Source of the DNA: Streptomyces malachitofuscus | GTDB lineage: Bacteria; Actinomycetota; Actinomycetes; Streptomycetales; Streptomycetaceae | Assembly: GCF_014650055.1 (NCBI RefSeq) | Contig: NZ_BMUF01000003.1 | Span: 248,001-312,000 of the forward strand | Length of the DNA: 64,000 nucleotides | Direction: 5' to 3' | Shown here: in pieces, positions 57,227-64,000 of the stretch | How positions within the stretch are numbered: the first letter of the stretch is position 1 | Layout: every line of letters starts with the position of its first letter | Made by a program: the position numbers and the translations under genes | Notes under the pieces: model-generated | What the model was told of the DNA's origin: nothing | Databases searched by the model: none | Seen by the model: the letters and a program-made list of their open reading frames with translations, nothing else

Positions 57227-59965
57227 TCAGGGGATGGGCTGCTCCGCCCAGATGACCTTGCCCGCGGGCAGATAGCGGGTGCCCCAGCGCTCGGCGAGCT
57301 GGGCGACCAGGAACAGCCCGCGCCCGCCCTCGTCCGTCATGGTCGCGTATCGCAGATGCGGCGAGGTGCTGCTGCTGTCGTAGACCTCGCAGATGAGGTT
57401 GCGGTCGTGCAGCATGCGCACCTGGATCGGGCTGCCCCCATAGCGGAGCGCGTTGGTGACCAGCTCGCTCAGGATCAGCTCCGTGCCGAAGGTCAGCTCC
57501 TCCAGTCCCCACTCGGCCAGCTTGCGGGTGACGGCGGCCCGCACCTCGCCGACGGCCGCCGGATCCGACGGCACCGGCCACTCGGCGATCCGGTCGGCGG
57601 TCAGTACCCGCGTCCGCGCCACGATCAGCGCGATGTCGTCGCCGGCCCGCACCGGCCGCCGGGAGTCCAGCACGACCCTGCAGGTGTCCTCGGGGGAGTC
57701 CCCGGCCCGGGACAGCGCCTCACGCAGCCGCTCCAGGCCGACGTCGATGTCGTGCCCCCGGTCCTCGACCAGACCGTCGGTGTAGAGGACCAGCCGACTG
57801 CCCTCCGGCAGCTCCAGGTCGGCCGACTCGAACGGGAGCCCGCCGAGGCCCAGCGGGGGACCGGCGGGCACGTCCGGGAATTCCACACTGCCGTCGGGCC
57901 GGACCAGGGCCGGCGGGGGATGACCCGCACGGGCGACGGTGCAGTGCCGCGAGACGGGGTCGTAGACGGCGTACAGACAGGTCGCACCGGTCACCGGGGC
58001 GCTGTGCTCGTCCTGTGCCTCGTCCTGGTCGATGCGGGCGACCAGCTCGTCGAGCAGACCGAGGAGCTCGTCGGGCGGGAGGTCCAGCGCGGAGAAGTTG
58101 TGCACCGCGGTGCGCAGCCGCCCCATCGTGGCCGCCGCGTGCAGGCCGTGCCCGACGACGTCGCCGACCACCAGGGCGACCCGCGCGCCGGACAGCGGCA
58201 GGACGTCGAACCAGTCCCCGCCCACCCCGGCCTGCGCAGGGAGGTAGCGGTAGGCGATCTCCAGGGCGCTCTGCTCGGGCAGACTGCGCGGCAGCAGACT
58301 CTGCTGGAGCGTCACCGCCATGCTGTGCTCGCGCGTGTAGCGGCGGGCGTTGTCGATGGAGACGGCGGCCCGGGCCACCAGCTCCTCCGCCAGGGCCAGC
58401 TCATCGGTGTCGAACGGCTCCGCCTTGCGGGAACGCCAGAAGCTGACCACGCCCAGCACCAGGGCACCGGCCCGCAGCGGCACGGTGATCAGCGAGTGGA
58501 TGCCGTACTCCATGACCTGCCCGGAGCGCTCGACGTCCTGTGCGTGCCAGCCCGGGGCCTCGGCGAGGCGGGGCTCGAGGACCGGGCGGCCGCCGGCGAG
58601 GCTCTGGCCCTGCGGGGACGACGCCACGAAGCGGATCTTCTCGTCCCTGGGATAGAGCGGAGCGTCGTCGGCGATGCCCGTGACCGCCGTGCGGCGCAGA
58701 GCGGCCGCCGGGTCCGGGTGCCCGCCGGCCAGCACCGACTCGAACAGGTCCACCGTGGCGAAGTCGGCGAACCGGGGCACGGCCAGCTCGGTGAGCTCCT
58801 CGGCGGTGCGGGTGACGTCCAGACTCGTCCCGATGCCCACCCCGGCGTCGTAGAGCATGTTGAGCCGCTCGCGTGACGCCTCGGCCCGGCCGGACAGGGC
58901 ACGCAGCTCGGTGGAGTCGCGGACCGTGGCGACACTGCCGGGCGGGCCGCCCGAGCGGTCCGTGGGCCGCTGGTTGACCGCCAGCAGCCGGTCGCCCACC
59001 CGGTGCACCTCGTCCGTGGCCACCCGCCCCGAGGACAGCAGGTCGGCGGTGCCGGGATCCAGGCCGATGTCCCGCACATGCCGGCCCTCGGCGTCCGCGG
59101 GCAGACCGAACAGACGGTGCGCCTCGTCGTTGGCGAGCATGAGGGTGCCGTCGCCGTCGACGATGAGCACCCCTTCGCGCACCGCGTGCAGCACGGCGTC
59201 GTGGTGTTCGTACATCCGTGTCATCTCGTGCGGGCCCAGGCCGTGGGTCTGGCGCAGCAGCCGTCTGCTGACCAGGGCCGCGCCCCCGGTGGCCAGGGCG
59301 AGCGCGGCGAGCGCGGCGCTCAGCACGAGCGGCAGCTGCGCCTCCGTGGCCCCGCCGACGTTCTCGGTCGTGATGCCCGCCGACACCAGGCCGACCACCG
59401 TGCCGTCGCCGTCCTCGACCGGCACCACCGCCTGCACCAGCTGCCCGATGGTCCCCTCGACCTCCTCCACGACCGGTTCCCCGGCCAGCGCGGGCTCGAT
59501 GGTGCCGACGAACTGCTTGCCGATGCGGTCCGGCCGGGGGTGCGTGTAGCGGATGCCGTCGGTGTTCATGACGACGATGAAGTCGACGTTCGACTCCTCG
59601 CGGGCCGCCTCGGCACGCGGCTGCAGGACGGCCGTCGGGTCGGGGGAGTCGAGCGCCGCCGCGGTGCCGGGCGCGTTGGCGAAGGTCTCCGCCACGGCGA
59701 GCGAACGGTTGCGGGCCTCCTGGGTGCTGTCCCGACGGACCTGGAGCACCAGGGCGACGACGGCGGCCACGACCAGCAGCAGCACGATCACCAGGTGCAG
59801 TACGAACACCTGTCCGGCGACGCTGCGCCCGCTCAGTACCGACCGCAGTGCCGCCGCCGGATGCCACCGAGAGGGGCCGCCCCCCTCCTGTCGGCGCCGC
59901 GCGGACGCCGCGGCACCGGGCCGCAGGGGCGACCGGGTCCGGGATCGACCCATGAGTCGGACCAT
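57227..59965 (-). CDS. Membrane sensor SpoIIE phosphatase with C-terminal ATPase domain
   Basis: 912 residues. Transmembrane helices at ~51-76 and ~213-235 bracket an extracytoplasmic sensor (double-Cache-like, VDFIVVMNTDGIRYTHP). Then come a PAS-like region (VREGVLIVDGDGTLML), a GAF domain, a SpoIIE phosphatase (VGGDWFDVLPLSGARVALVVGDVVGHG, LVLYTDGLVEDRG) and an anti-sigma-like HATPase (ELILSELVTNALRYGG, DEGGRGLFLV). One polypeptide thus has sensor, phosphatase and kinase-like parts, probably feeding a sigma-factor cascade. ATG 59965 is given; ATG 59953 is possible. Confidence 0.88.
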   Translation of the reverse strand: MVRLMGRSRTRSPLRPGAAASARRRQEGGGPSRWHPAAALRSVLSGRSVAGQVFVLHLVIVLLLVVAAVVALVLQVRRDSTQEARNRSLAVAETFANAPGTAAALDSPDPTAVLQPRAEAAREESNVDFIVVMNTDGIRYTHPRPDRIGKQFVGTIEPALAGEPVVEEVEGTIGQLVQAVVPVEDGDGTVVGLVSAGITTENVGGATEAQLPLVLSAALAALALATGGAALVSRRLLRQTHGLGPHEMTRMYEHHDAVLHAVREGVLIVDGDGTLMLANDEAHRLFGLPADAEGRHVRDIGLDPGTADLLSSGRVATDEVHRVGDRLLAVNQRPTDRSGGPPGSVATVRDSTELRALSGRAEASRERLNMLYDAGVGIGTSLDVTRTAEELTELAVPRFADFATVDLFESVLAGGHPDPAAALRRTAVTGIADDAPLYPRDEKIRFVASSPQGQSLAGGRPVLEPRLAEAPGWHAQDVERSGQVMEYGIHSLITVPLRAGALVLGVVSFWRSRKAEPFDTDELALAEELVARAAVSIDNARRYTREHSMAVTLQQSLLPRSLPEQSALEIAYRYLPAQAGVGGDWFDVLPLSGARVALVVGDVVGHGLHAAATMGRLRTAVHNFSALDLPPDELLGLLDELVARIDQDEAQDEHSAPVTGATCLYAVYDPVSRHCTVARAGHPPPALVRPDGSVEFPDVPAGPPLGLGGLPFESADLELPEGSRLVLYTDGLVEDRGHDIDVGLERLREALSRAGDSPEDTCRVVLDSRRPVRAGDDIALIVARTRVLTADRIAEWPVPSDPAAVGEVRAAVTRKLAEWGLEELTFGTELILSELVTNALRYGGSPIQVRMLHDRNLICEVYDSSSTSPHLRYATMTDEGGRGLFLVAQLAERWGTRYLPAGKVIWAEQPIP

Positions 59966-60055
59966 GTGCCATGTCTACACCGCCGGGCCACGCGAGGCGA
60001 GGGGCGGCACCCACCTGACCGGCGGGTTGCCGCCCGTCCCTCATACCGTGCCGCG

Positions 60056-60093
60056 GGTCGCGCGCGGCCTTCCCCCCTCGGCCGCGCGCGACC
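60056..60093. terminator. Perfect 14-bp GC hairpin
   Basis: GGTCGCGCGCGGCC (60056-60069) pairs exactly with GGCCGCGCGCGACC (60080-60093) around ten bases. It lies 80 bp after the stop of the gene at 60174-60719 and just upstream of the SpoIIE gene, insulating the two. Confidence 0.65.
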
Positions 60094-60173
60094 CTCCCCC
60101 TGCGCGCGACTCGTCCCCCGAAGGCCGCGCGCGTTCGGTGCCCGGGTCACCCCCGGACGCGTCCCTCCCGGCC

Positions 60174-60719
60174 TCAGTCGGCCAGGGCCCGGGCCAGTTC
60201 CGTGGTGGCGCGGGAGATCTCGGTGTCCGGCTCCGACAGCAGCCGGTTCAGCTCGCCGCGCCGGGCGCGGACCGCCTGCCGGGCTGCCCGCTCCCACACC
60301 ACCGGGTTCTCGCGGTGGTTGAGCAGCTTGGGATACGCGGTGGCGGTGCTCTCCCACTGCCGGGCGTCGGCGATGGCCTTGAGCAGCTGGATGATCCGGG
60401 CCCGGCAGGTGACGTGCGGCAGCTGGGCCAGCTCCCAGAGGAAGGGGACCGTGGCGGCGGTCGCCTGTTCCGTGACGAAGCCGTACTGGCAGATGCGTTT
60501 CCGCAGATCCTCCAGGGCGGCGAGGGCCGTGTCGGAGTCCCCCCAGGCGATGCCGTTGAGCAGCAGGGGGATGGCCGCCGCCGATCCGGTGGAGTCCTGC
60601 ATCTCGGCCCACGGCACGCGGGACACTGCCGTGAGGGGTGTGGTCCGTGCCACTCCGGTGGGGGACGTGTGGCGCACAGGGCGCTCGCTGCTCGGCTGTT
60701 CCGTCGAAGCGCTGCGCAT
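60174..60719 (-). CDS. Helical-repeat-like hypothetical protein
   Basis: 181 residues, no named family. After a disordered 40-residue N-terminus it is all helical with HEAT-like pairs: AAAIPLLLNGIAWGDSDTALAALEDLRKRICQ (part: ALAALEDLRKRICQYGF), TVPFLWELAQLPHVTCRARIIQLLKAIADAR and NPVVWERAARQAVRARRGELNRLL. ATG 60719 has GAAAGG about 11 bases upstream. It follows the ATPase gene by 29 bp on the same strand and is probably co-transcribed with it. Confidence 0.7.
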   Translation of the reverse strand: MRSASTEQPSSERPVRHTSPTGVARTTPLTAVSRVPWAEMQDSTGSAAAIPLLLNGIAWGDSDTALAALEDLRKRICQYGFVTEQATAATVPFLWELAQLPHVTCRARIIQLLKAIADARQWESTATAYPKLLNHRENPVVWERAARQAVRARRGELNRLLSEPDTEISRATTELARALAD

Positions 60720-60748
60720 GGCGTGGGTGCCTTTCCGCGGCAGTCGTG

Positions 60749-61303
60749 TCAGGTGGGCGGGCGGGTGGACAACCGGGCCCACACCGTCTTGCCGGCCGGG
60801 GCCGTGGGGGTCCAGCCCCAGGCCTCGGACAGGGCGTCGACGATGTGCAGCCCCCGGCCGTGCTCCTCCAGGCAGGCGCCCGGAGCAGGGACGGGCGGGT
60901 GGTCGTCGGGGTCGGAGACGGTGAGCAGCAGGTGCGCCGGTTCCCGGTGGAACCCGAGCCGGACGTCCGGCACACCCGCGCACCGCGGTGCCGCGTGTGT
61001 CACGGCGTTCGCGGCGAGCTCGGTCATCACGAGGGTGGCGTCGTCGCAGCGGTGGCCGAGCGACCAGACGCCCAAGGTGTCCCGGGTGAAGGACCGCGCT
61101 CGGGCGAGGTCCTCCCGGCTGCAGGTGATGCGCAGCGCCACCGAGGCGGACGCGGCGCCGGCCGTCCCCGGCGTCGGAGGAGGTTCCTCGTACGTCACCG
61201 CGGGCAGCGGTGCGTGGGGGGAAGCCGGGGCCGTGCCGGGGCCACGCAACGGGATCACGGCGACGGCCGGCGGCCGTAGCTCCGGATACGCGGGTGGTGA
61301 CAC
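60749..61303 (-). CDS. GHKL ATP-binding protein, anti-sigma-like
   Basis: 184 residues from GTG 61303 (GAGGAG, 6-base spacing). A Pro-rich N-terminus precedes a HATPase_c_2 domain: DDATLVMTELAANAVTHAA (N-box), VSDPDDHPP and GRGLHIVDALSEAWGW (G-box). Proteins of this kind, often named by similarity to RsbW, bind ATP and pair with XRE/DUF397 proteins in whiJ-type loci. It is divergent from the DUF397 gene across 173 bp. Confidence 0.87.
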   Translation of the reverse strand: MSPPAYPELRPPAVAVIPLRGPGTAPASPHAPLPAVTYEEPPPTPGTAGAASASVALRITCSREDLARARSFTRDTLGVWSLGHRCDDATLVMTELAANAVTHAAPRCAGVPDVRLGFHREPAHLLLTVSDPDDHPPVPAPGACLEEHGRGLHIVDALSEAWGWTPTAPAGKTVWARLSTRPPT

Positions 61304-61385
61304 GGCATCTCCTCGATGCGACGTCAGGACGGGGCGCCGACACGGGGGTTGACGCCGCAGCTATTATCCACGCTGACAGCGCTCG

Positions 61386-61414
61386 CGTGCAATTGCACGA
61401 GAAATTGCGCGAGA
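61386..61414. promoter_or_regulatory. Palindrome plus tandem 12-bp repeat in the whiJ-like promoter
   Basis: CGTGCAATTGCACG (61386-61399) is a perfect palindrome and overlaps a tandem repeat AATTGCACGAGA / AATTGCGCGAGA (61391-61414). TATTAT at 61362-61367 is a possible -10. The site lies between the divergent ATPase and DUF397 genes, and the XRE protein encoded downstream is the likely binder. Confidence 0.55.
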
Positions 61415-61476
61415 TTTTTCGCCATGGGCGGCGTGAGCCGTGCCGGGTGGGGAACGCGAACAGCAAGGAGACAGCG

Positions 61477-61707
61477 GTGCCAGGAGTGCGGAACGGAGTG
61501 CGGGCCAGTCAGTTGGACGCCCGCTGGATCAAGAGCCGGCACAGCAATGCCGAGGGCAACTGTGTCGAGGTGGCGCCGCTGACCGGCGGGGAGATCGCGA
61601 TGCGCAACTCACGCGATCCCGACGGCCCCGCCCTCGTCTACACGTCCGCGGAGCTGGCCGCCTTCCTGGCCGGTGCGAAGGACGGCGAGTTCGACCATCT
61701 CCTCTGA
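61477..61707 (+). CDS. DUF397 protein (whiJ-type partner)
   Basis: 76 residues from GTG 61477 (AAGGAG, 6-base spacing). The DUF397 pattern WIKSRHSNAEGNCVEVAP, IAMRNSRDPDGPALVYTSAELAAFLAGAK (part: RDPDGPALVYTSAELAAFL) is clear. Small DUF397 proteins work with XRE-DUF5753 regulators in Streptomyces development, perhaps releasing repression. The gene lies 155 bp before the XRE gene on the same strand. Confidence 0.9.
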   Translation: MPGVRNGVRASQLDARWIKSRHSNAEGNCVEVAPLTGGEIAMRNSRDPDGPALVYTSAELAAFLAGAKDGEFDHLL

Positions 61708-61862
61708 GCGCCCGGGCAGCCGGCGCCGGCCGTCCCGGGGCGGCGCCGGTGAAACGGAGTTCAACCACTCACTTCCGTCGGGCTTCCCCGGGGCGGATGC
61801 GGTGAGGCAGCGTCAGATGCGATAGTGTTAATCGCCCTTGTGCCGGTCTGCTGGGAGTCAGG

Positions 61863-62786
61863 ATGTCCGCCGCGTCGTCGCATCGCATCTCCCGTCTGGA
61901 ACCCTATCTGGACAGGCCCGAGCCCGCGCCGACCCTGCTGAAGATGCTGGTCGGCGTGCAGCTGGCGGGCTTCCGTGAGGATGCCGGGCTGTCCCAGGAC
62001 CAGGCGGCCCGCTCCGTCGGCTTCAGCGGGGCGAAGCTGTCCCGTATCGAGTCCGGCAAGGGTCGGCGCCCGCCGACCGAGAGCGACGTCCGCGCGCTGC
62101 TGAACCTGTACGGCACCGACGACTACGAGGCCTCGGTGCTGCTCAAACTCCTCCGGCGGGCCGGAGAGCCGGGCTGGTGGCAGCGGTACGACAAGCGGCT
62201 GATGCCCGAGTGGTTCGACCGCCTGGTCGGGCTCCAGGAGGCCGCCGCCACCATCCGCACCTTCGAGATCCAGTACGTACCCGGACTGCTGCAGACCGCC
62301 GCCTACACCCGCGCGGTGGTCGAACGGGGGCTGCCCAACGCCCCGGCGGGCGAGGTGCAGCGCCGGGTGGAACTGCGCATGCGCCGTGCCGAGCTGGTGC
62401 AGCGCGAGGCCCCGCCGCAGTTGTGGGCCGTCATCGACGAGTCGGTCCTGCTGCGGGTGCTGGGCAGTCGCGCGGTGATGCGCGAGCAGCTCGAGCACCT
62501 GGTGACGATGGCCGAGCGCACCAATGTGACGGTGCAGATCGTGCCGCTGGACGTGACCAACGCGTCGGCTCCCGCGATCCCGGTGACCTATCTGCGCTTC
62601 GGCGGTCTGGATCTGCCCGACGTGGTCTATCTGGAGCACATAAGGAGCGCCAACTTCCTCGAGGACCGGGACGAGACGGAGGAGTACCGCATCGCGCTGG
62701 ACCGTCTCGCGGACGAGGCCCTCAAGCCCCGCGACTCCGTGGAACTGCTGCGCAGCACGATCAAGGAGCGCTACGCCACCTCGTAG
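61863..62786 (+). CDS. XRE helix-turn-helix regulator with DUF5753 (WhiJ-like)
   Basis: 307 residues. The helix-turn-helix (~30-85) contains GFREDAGLSQDQAARSVGFSGAKLSRIESG, quoted as AARSVGFSGAKLSRIESGK. The DUF5753 domain follows with FEIQYVPGLLQTAAYTRA and VVYLEHIRSANFLED. WhiJ-like proteins repress development-linked genes until the DUF397 partner acts. ATG 61863 has GGGAG with 5-base spacing. A related but separate DUF574 methyltransferase gene follows on the opposite strand. Confidence 0.92.
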   Translation: MSAASSHRISRLEPYLDRPEPAPTLLKMLVGVQLAGFREDAGLSQDQAARSVGFSGAKLSRIESGKGRRPPTESDVRALLNLYGTDDYEASVLLKLLRRAGEPGWWQRYDKRLMPEWFDRLVGLQEAAATIRTFEIQYVPGLLQTAAYTRAVVERGLPNAPAGEVQRRVELRMRRAELVQREAPPQLWAVIDESVLLRVLGSRAVMREQLEHLVTMAERTNVTVQIVPLDVTNASAPAIPVTYLRFGGLDLPDVVYLEHIRSANFLEDRDETEEYRIALDRLADEALKPRDSVELLRSTIKERYATS

Positions 62787-62827
62787 AGGGGCGTAGCGCC
62801 GGCCTCGGCGTCGATGCGGGGCGGGGC

Positions 62828-63649
62828 CTACTGCGGGAGCCGGCCCACACCGCCGAACTCGATCCACTCCTGCGTGAGCTGACGGGGCGCCACCTCGGTG
62901 TCCGGACGCCAGGTGGACACCTCCACCAGGCCCGGCTCCAGGACCTCCAGCCCCTCGAAGTAGCCCTCCACGTCCTTCGGTTCACGCACCCGGCCCCAGT
63001 GCCCCTGGGTCGCCTGGTCCATGAAGTTCGTGACGAACTCGCGGACTTCGGGGTCCTCGCTGACCAGCTGGCACATCACCATGAAGCTGCCCGGTGCGAG
63101 CCGTTCGCGCACCCGGCGGGCCACCGCGAGCGGGCCGTCGGTGTCGCTGTCGGGGATGCAGTGGAAGACCGAGTTGAACAGCACACAGACCGGCTCGGAG
63201 AAGTCGATCAACCGCTGGGTCTCGGGGTGCCCGAAGATCTCGTCCGTCTCGCGCATGTCGGCCTGGATCACCACGGTGCGCTCGTCCTGCTCCAGCAGGG
63301 CCCGGCCGTGGACCAGCACCATCGGGTCGTTGTCGACGTACACCACGTGGGTGCTCGGGTCGATGCGCTGCGCGACCTGGTGGACGTTGTCCTGCGTGGG
63401 CAGGCCGGAACCGTGGTCCAGGTACTGCCGGATGCCGTACTCCTGGGTCAGGGTGCGGACCACGCGCTGGAGGAAGCGCCGGTTGTTCAGGGCCAGACGG
63501 CGGGTGCTGGGCACCACCTTGTCGAGTTCCTCGGTCGCGGCGCGGTCCGCCGCGTAGTTGTCCTTGCCGCCCAGGTAGTAGTCGTACATACGTGCGGCCG
63601 TCGGCACGGTTGCGTCGATCTCGGTGGACAGCTGCTTACCGGTGTGCAT
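62828..63649 (-). CDS. SAM-dependent methyltransferase of the DUF574 family
   Basis: 273 residues. The DUF574 (Methyltransf_19-like) signature is present: ARMYDYYLGGKDNYAADR, LDHGSGLPTQDNVHQVAQ, HVVYVDNDPMVLVHGRALL and NSVFHCIPDSD. The family is very expanded in Streptomyces; acceptors are unknown. ATG 63649 has AGGGGGAA with about 4-base spacing. It is convergent with the XRE gene (41-bp gap), a frequent neighbourhood for whiJ-like sets. Confidence 0.9.
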   Translation of the reverse strand: MHTGKQLSTEIDATVPTAARMYDYYLGGKDNYAADRAATEELDKVVPSTRRLALNNRRFLQRVVRTLTQEYGIRQYLDHGSGLPTQDNVHQVAQRIDPSTHVVYVDNDPMVLVHGRALLEQDERTVVIQADMRETDEIFGHPETQRLIDFSEPVCVLFNSVFHCIPDSDTDGPLAVARRVRERLAPGSFMVMCQLVSEDPEVREFVTNFMDQATQGHWGRVREPKDVEGYFEGLEVLEPGLVEVSTWRPDTEVAPRQLTQEWIEFGGVGRLPQ

Positions 63650-63776
63650 CGTTCCCCCTGCGGAGTACCGCGCCAACTGGACTGGCTGGACAGGAAATAC
63701 ATCCTAGGGAGCGCCGCACGGCCCCTGCCAGCCCGTCGGCGAATGAGGCCCGAAGGAATGGTGCCCGACGTATCTC

Positions 63777-63795
63777 CGGTCACCATGGGTGACCG
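63777..63795. promoter_or_regulatory. 19-bp perfect-arm inverted repeat
   Basis: CGGTCACC and GGTGACCG flank ATG. It lies 84 bp before the TTG of the molybdopterin enzyme and could be its operator. Confidence 0.4.
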
Positions 63796-63878
63796 AGTGG
63801 GCGCGGTGCGTGAGTGACTGGCGGGTCGGGCGCGGGGTACTTGGCGGGCGACGCCCGTTTCCCGTGGGAGGCCGGACC

Positions 63879-64000
63879 TTGGACAGCTCGACGGACCCGA
63901 TCGCCAACCCCTGGGGCGCACGCACGCCGTACGCACCCGGCACCCCTTGGCCGGTCCGCACCGACATGCACCTGGCGGAAGGGGCCCGGGAGGAGGACGT
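63879..64000 (+). CDS. Molybdopterin oxidoreductase, N-terminal fragment
   Basis: A TTG at 63879 with GGGAGG 6 bases upstream opens a frame that runs off the right edge, giving about 40 residues: DSSTDPIANPWGARTPYAPG then WPVRTDMHLAEGAREED. From memory this matches the first residues of Streptomyces molybdopterin oxidoreductases annotated as nitrate-reductase or formate-dehydrogenase-like, which start with DPIA-PWG-RTP. The catalytic part lies beyond the window, so substrate and cofactor binding cannot be checked. Confidence 0.7.
   Translation, partial: MDSSTDPIANPWGARTPYAPGTPWPVRTDMHLAEGAREED

Noticed and set aside
63780..63971. A 63-residue minus-strand frame at the right edge
   Set aside because: The opposite strand has a good ribosome site, a TTG start and a recognisable molybdoenzyme N-terminus, which explains the region better.
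1..64000. CRISPR arrays, rRNA, tRNA genes and intact insertion sequences
   Set aside because: No regularly spaced repeats, cloverleaf sequences, rRNA segments or transposase motifs were seen on either strand.

Overview
The window is very GC-rich and densely coded. Third codon positions are strongly G/C, GTG and TTG starts are common, and many gene families are typical of Streptomyces: DUF397 with XRE-DUF5753, a DUF574 methyltransferase, SpoIIE-type phosphatases, DUF5133, DUF5709, mycothiol enzymes and a proteasome beta subunit. I read it as chromosomal DNA of a Streptomyces species. I saw no rRNA, tRNA, CRISPR array, integrase or intact insertion sequence.

Layout. 1-6.1 kb: the tail of a Tet(M)/OtrA-like ribosomal-protection GTPase, a secreted YncE-like propeller divergent from a TetR regulator, and an SDR plus zinc alcohol dehydrogenase divergent from a LysR regulator. 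6.2-12.8 kb: an ABC exporter, a mycothiol-dependent formaldehyde dehydrogenase overlapping a metallo-beta-lactamase hydrolase, two SDRs and an L,D-transpeptidase. 12.8-18.6 kb: a decayed EamA transporter gene carrying a short interspersed repeat, a membrane-anchored trypsin-like protease, a DUF3800-like protein, and a PatB/MalY aminotransferase, methyltransferase and PPOX-fold run. 18.6-26.6 kb: a TetR regulator with matching palindromes beside an OB-fold/zinc-ribbon gene, an ATP-grasp enzyme, an ANTAR/SpoIIE phosphatase and an RpiR regulator. 26.6-33.9 kb: two GT-C membrane glycosyltransferases, a GNAT, a kinase, a beta-phosphoglucomutase and a stand-alone proteasome beta subunit. 34-42 kb: a GH64 beta-1,3-glucanase under a LacI-type palindrome, a Gfo/Idh oxidoreductase, an aldo/keto reductase, an ABC exporter and a GlxA-like AraC regulator. 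42.2-45.7 kb: a minimal graspetide locus (precursor plus ATP-grasp ligase) and a 33-residue-repeat membrane protein. 45.9-49.7 kb: an operon of three Roadblock/LC7-like proteins and a DUF4388 protein beside a divergent unknown gene. 49.8-57.1 kb: flavohemoglobin, a DevS/DosS-like GAF histidine kinase, a GH65 glycoside phosphorylase and ferredoxin-NADP reductase. 57.2-64 kb: a SpoIIE/ATPase phosphatase, a whiJ-like set (ATPase, DUF397, XRE-DUF5753), a DUF574 methyltransferase and the start of a molybdopterin oxidoreductase.

How the parts fit. Several blocks look like stress, redox and dormancy functions: flavohemoglobin with a DosS-like sensor, mycothiol formaldehyde detoxification, SpoIIE phosphatases with anti-sigma-type ATPases, and GH65 with beta-phosphoglucomutase, which could turn a disaccharide into glucose 6-phosphate. 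The graspetide pair and the Roadblock/DUF4388 operon are the best candidates for little-described systems. At least six genes carry a TANNNT hexamer 6-7 bases before the start codon and appear to be leaderless. Strong hairpins separate most convergent genes.
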